A stretch of DNA of 64,000 nt, taken from contig CAYFPO010000001.1 of assembly GCA_964345035.1 (NCBI GenBank), forward strand, positions 124,001 to 188,000, in the 5' to 3' direction. Under the pieces are notes generated by a model. That model did no database searches. It was not told where the DNA came from and saw only the letters and a list, made by a program, of their open reading frames with translations. Shown here in pieces: positions 61,065-64,000 of the stretch (its first letter is position 1; every line of letters starts with the position of its first letter). Source of the DNA: CAYFPO01 sp964345035. GTDB taxonomy: Bacteria > Fidelibacterota > Marinisomatia > SCGC-AAA003-L08 > GCA-002704045. The position numbers and the translations under genes were made by a program.

Positions 61065-62248
61065 GTCTATTTAAAAATAAAAAAATACTAATATGTGTCA
61101 GCGGATCTATAGCTGCATACAAAACCTGTGAGGTGATTCGGTTACTGAGAAAAGAAGGTGCACAAGTCCAGGTAATGATGACAAATTCTGCAGAAAAATT
61201 TGTAGGTCCTGCAAGCTTTGCTGCGTTAACAGGTGAAGAAGTAATCACAGAGTTATTCCCGAGTACACCAAAAGCAGGGTTGGAGCATATTGAAATGGCA
61301 TTTGAACTGGATGCAATTGCGGTTGTACCCGCAACAGCAAATATTCTGTGTAAATCAGCCAATGGAATTGCAGATGATGTAGTAACCACAACATTGTCAG
61401 TCTGTGAACAGCCCGTATTATATATTCCCGCAATGAACAACCGGATGTGGCAGAATCCTGCAACCATGGAGGCAGTTGAAAAACTCCGTGAAAGGGAAAG
61501 GGTTGTAATGAGTCCGGAAGAAGGACAGCTTGCAAGTTTACATGAAGGCGAAGGACGGTTACCTGAAGTTAGCCGCATAATAAATGAAATTCGAAAACTA
61601 TTTAATTATCCATTACCCCTTCAGGGGAAAAAAGTATTGGTAACTGCTGGTCCCACCCGGGAAAACATTGACCCAGTTCGGTTTATCTCAAACCGCTCCA
61701 GTGGAAAGATGGGATATGCCATAGCGAAATCCGCAAAAGAAATGGGAGCAGAAGTAATGCTCATTTCGGGACCTGTATCGTTAGCACCTATGCCCGGAGT
61801 AAAGATGATCTCAGTGGAATCTGCGAGTGATATGCAAACCGCAGTTTTACGAAACTGCACAAAAGCAGATTTTATTTTCATGACAGCAGCAGTTGCAGAT
61901 TTTACAATAGAAAATCCACCAACTCATAAAGTAAAACGTTCAGAAAATAGTCTGGAATTGAAATTAAATGCTGTTCCGGATATACTTAAATCCATTTCTG
62001 GAAAAACCAATGCAGTAACTGTAGCATTTGCGTTGGAAACAGAAAATGGAGTAAAGGAAGCAATGCGTAAAATGAAGGATAAGAGTGCACAATTCATCGT
62101 ATTGAACTATGCCAATGAAGAAGGCGCAGGTTTTGAATCCGATACCAACCGTGTGATTGTATTTTCAAAGTCAGGACAGAAACTTGAATTAAAAATGGAT
62201 CGGAAAGACAGAATTGCAAAAAGGATTATTCAATTTGTGTTAATGTAG
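61061..62248 (+). CDS. coaBC: Bifunctional phosphopantothenoylcysteine decarboxylase/phosphopantothenate-cysteine ligase
   Basis: Two steps of coenzyme A synthesis. The N-terminal CoaC flavoprotein has CVSGSIAAYKTCEVIRLL, the catalytic His in LEHIEMAFELDAIAVVPATANIL and the PAMNNRMWQNPA motif. The substrate-clamp segment, usually GELACG...GRM, reads GQLASLHEGEGRLPE, so the customary Cys is Ser. The CoaB half begins at GKKVLVTAGPTRENIDPVRFISNRSSGKMGYAIA and keeps TAAVADF and KxKR. The start is TTG, overlapping the TGA of the methyltransferase gene (TTGA). Length 395 is normal. Confidence 0.93.
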   Translation: MSLFKNKKILICVSGSIAAYKTCEVIRLLRKEGAQVQVMMTNSAEKFVGPASFAALTGEEVITELFPSTPKAGLEHIEMAFELDAIAVVPATANILCKSANGIADDVVTTTLSVCEQPVLYIPAMNNRMWQNPATMEAVEKLRERERVVMSPEEGQLASLHEGEGRLPEVSRIINEIRKLFNYPLPLQGKKVLVTAGPTRENIDPVRFISNRSSGKMGYAIAKSAKEMGAEVMLISGPVSLAPMPGVKMISVESASDMQTAVLRNCTKADFIFMTAAVADFTIENPPTHKVKRSENSLELKLNAVPDILKSISGKTNAVTVAFALETENGVKEAMRKMKDKSAQFIVLNYANEEGAGFESDTNRVIVFSKSGQKLELKMDRKDRIAKRIIQFVLM

Positions 62249-62281
62249 AAATCACAACACAGCAAATAGAAATATTCACTT

Positions 62282-63346
62282 TTATTCATTAAAATCCAGT
62301 TTCAATACCACAGGTCTGTGATCTGATAAAATAGCATCATATTCAGACCAGCCTCCTTCCAGATATTCATCTACTAATAATGTTTGAACATCGCTTGCAC
62401 CATGATTAAAGAACTCAAATAATTCATCTGTGAGCAAAATATGGTCTATATGGCTTGGCCAAGTAGGATATGACCAATTATATGAATTTCCCTCAGCAAT
62501 CGTCATGTCTGCAAATTGATAGTCTTCAGAATTTGAAATAAAATTCCAGAATGACTGCCCGGAATTATTATTTTCAATATCTTCATTCCAATCTCCAACA
62601 ACAATTACCTGCTTATTCTGAAAATAAGTATCAATGTACAGCTCCAACATCAAACTGGCTGATTCCCTGCGATCTTCATTTTCAGAACCACCGCAGCATT
62701 TAAAATGGTTATTAATAACTATAAAATATTGTCCATCCCAATAAAATTCAAATACCAGTGGCGATCTGGGAAATGACCACCAATCATCTTCGTAAATTTC
62801 ATATATATCCACTGGTTGGATTACAGAAGCATTATAAATATAAGCAAGATTGAGATTGTAACTTGCACTGCTTGCTCTGAAGCCCTCCCATTCCACTGAA
62901 CATTGATCCATACAATCCAGAGAATCAGAAAAAATCCATTCTGCATCATCAATTTCGTACTCATTTACGGTTGAACAACCTGTCAACAATTCACAGCCAG
63001 ACCCTGTTTCACCCCAACCAAGTGTATCCGCACAATCACCGTATGTGTCTGTCTCCAACTGTCTGCAATGGAGTTCATCCAGTAAAATTTGGAAATATCC
63101 GGAACTTTCAATTTCCTGAAGTGCAAGAATATCTACATCTATGTCCCGTATAACCCGTCCAGCATATTCAACTGTGGTATGATAACTTTTAGGAAAATAT
63201 TCTAAATTCCAGGTTCCAATTTCCAGTGTTTCATCCGAACCGATATTTGGAAATTCAGTCACAGGAACATCCCCATCACCCCCCATTGAAAAATTTTTTG
63301 CACAGCCTGAAATGAGTAAAAGTCCTATTATCAGTAGTTTTTGCAT
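62282..63346 (-). CDS. Secreted endonuclease/exonuclease/phosphatase-family lipoprotein
   Basis: A lipoprotein signal (LLLISGC, Cys at about 15) precedes a DNase I-like fold: IGTWNLEYFPKS, DVDILALQEIES, VINNHFKCCGG, VIVVGDWNEDIEN, SHIDHILLTDE and LSDHRPVVLKLDF, which together supply the metal and catalytic His/Asp/Asn residues. Several extra cysteines (about 95-150) suggest disulfides in an insertion. It could be a nuclease that frees phosphate or nucleosides from DNA, or a phosphodiesterase; sequence alone cannot say. It is convergent with coaBC. Confidence 0.88.
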   Translation of the reverse strand: MQKLLIIGLLLISGCAKNFSMGGDGDVPVTEFPNIGSDETLEIGTWNLEYFPKSYHTTVEYAGRVIRDIDVDILALQEIESSGYFQILLDELHCRQLETDTYGDCADTLGWGETGSGCELLTGCSTVNEYEIDDAEWIFSDSLDCMDQCSVEWEGFRASSASYNLNLAYIYNASVIQPVDIYEIYEDDWWSFPRSPLVFEFYWDGQYFIVINNHFKCCGGSENEDRRESASLMLELYIDTYFQNKQVIVVGDWNEDIENNNSGQSFWNFISNSEDYQFADMTIAEGNSYNWSYPTWPSHIDHILLTDELFEFFNHGASDVQTLLVDEYLEGGWSEYDAILSDHRPVVLKLDFNE

Positions 63347-63446
63347 TCAGGAAAAATATGATTATTGTAAATCTCATACAAGTATCATTGTACTTAATTT
63401 CCGTAAATTTAACGAATCTGAGAACTTTTGTTTATCAAGAAATATT

Positions 63447-64000
63447 ATGCGTAAGTCTGTTATATTAATTACTGGTGCCAATGGTGAAATGGGGCATGGA
63501 TTAATTCGATCATTCAATAATTATAATTCTAACCGGATTGTTGGATTGGATTTAGAATTGCTGGATGAATCTATAAGGCCGCTTGTATATGAAAGTGTTT
63601 CTGGAAATATTTTAGATACCAATGTGCTGGAACGGATCAACAGTGAATATGAAATAACGGAAATTTATCATCTCGCAGCACTATTAAGCACGAGGGCAGA
63701 ATTTTCACCTATTTCCGCCCATGACGTAAATGTTGGGGGAACTCTTCAACTCTTAAACCTTGCAGTAGAACAATCCAGATCTCATGGAAAACCAGTAAAA
63801 TTCTTCTTCCCCAGTTCAATTGCGGTGTATGGTTTAGGAGGATTAGAAGAAAAAAACAAATCGGTGAAGGTGGATGAAAGTGAATATACATTTCCGGAAA
63901 CTATGTATGGCTGCAATAAATTATATTGTGAACATCTTGGAAGATATTATTCTCATTACTATAATCGGTTAGCTGCAGAATACAGTCCCGGATTAGTTGA
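63447..64000 (+). CDS. NAD-dependent epimerase/dehydratase, threonine-dehydrogenase-like (3' partial)
   Basis: An extended short-chain dehydrogenase cut by the window edge. It has the NAD motif LITGANGEMGHGLIRSF, then ITEIYHLAALLSTRAEFSP, VNVGGTLQLLNLAVEQ, FFPSSIAVYG and the catalytic Tyr/Lys in MYGCNKLYCEHLGRYY. The HLAALLS...E...P...VN segment and the FPSSIAVYG region resemble NAD-dependent L-threonine 3-dehydrogenases of the epimerase type more than sugar epimerases. The threonine aldolase at 47517-48554 would fit threonine breakdown. The C-terminal substrate-binding part lies outside the window. Confidence 0.72.
   Translation, partial: MRKSVILITGANGEMGHGLIRSFNNYNSNRIVGLDLELLDESIRPLVYESVSGNILDTNVLERINSEYEITEIYHLAALLSTRAEFSPISAHDVNVGGTLQLLNLAVEQSRSHGKPVKFFFPSSIAVYGLGGLEEKNKSVKVDESEYTFPETMYGCNKLYCEHLGRYYSHYYNRLAAEYSPGLV

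Overview
The window is AT-rich and densely coded, with short intergenic gaps. It carries two hallmarks of marine FCB-group bacteria. One is C-terminal sorting domains of the 'YPNPFNP' type (type IX secretion). The other is many dockerin-like modules of the form GDVNGDGVINILDVV...VNIIL. Together these fit Candidatus Marinimicrobia (SAR406) or a close relative. That assignment is inferred from protein style; no rRNA, tRNA, CRISPR array, intact insertion sequence or replication origin was seen.

Layout. 0-5 kb is a rearranged edge: a partial saccharopine dehydrogenase-like gene, then remnants of a lipoprotein, a helicase/restriction subunit, a DUF1761 protein and a cytochrome P450, set between intact natAB-type ABC transporter genes, pcm and a DoxX gene. 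4.8-7.5 kb holds an orphan DNA methyltransferase, proC and a 3-methyladenine glycosylase gene that seems to lack a normal start codon. 7.5-14.5 kb holds a secreted protease and a glyoxylate-shunt locus: an XRE regulator divergent from aceB-aceA, with three exact 14-bp-spaced repeats between them. 14.9-28.6 kb is a minus-strand run of nine exported-protein genes. Eight carry dockerin-like modules: a Kunitz-domain protein, an intradiol dioxygenase, an esterase, a pyroglutamyl-peptidase-like protein, a sialidase-like propeller, a trypsin-type protease and two subtilisins. The ninth is a small Cys-rich protein. 28.9-36.4 kb holds a small membrane protein, a predicted secreted glutamine-amidotransferase-like Ntn protein, a beta-helix protein and a large TPR protein. 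36.4-55.2 kb is mainly housekeeping: ornithine aminotransferase, prolyl oligopeptidase, FabL-like reductase, rhomboid, recO, proS, threonine aldolase, amidohydrolase, topA and glycyl-tRNA synthetase. 55.2-60 kb is another disturbed accessory stretch with hairpin repeats, a dockerin/propeller gene frameshifted at an 8-C run, and a catalytically degenerate trypsin homologue with a broken sorting domain. 60.2-64 kb holds a glutaredoxin-methyltransferase-coaBC operon, a secreted nuclease-like lipoprotein and a partial epimerase/threonine-dehydrogenase-like gene.

The most exciting item is the glutaredoxin gene at 60181-60432. Its reading frame contains an in-frame TGA exactly where the first cysteine of the CxxC motif belongs, giving U-A-S-C. 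A strong hairpin with a G-rich loop follows, and a good ribosome binding site precedes the upstream ATG. It is best read as a selenocysteine-containing glutaredoxin with a bacterial SECIS element. A second theme is extracellular chemistry: hydrolases tagged with dockerin-like or type IX sorting modules, several with altered catalytic residues (Ser for Cys in the amidotransferase-like and C15-like proteins, His to Gln and Asp to Asn in a trypsin homologue), plus a bacterial Kunitz domain. The cohesin-like domains in some of these proteins suggest, as inference only, that they could bind the dockerins of others.
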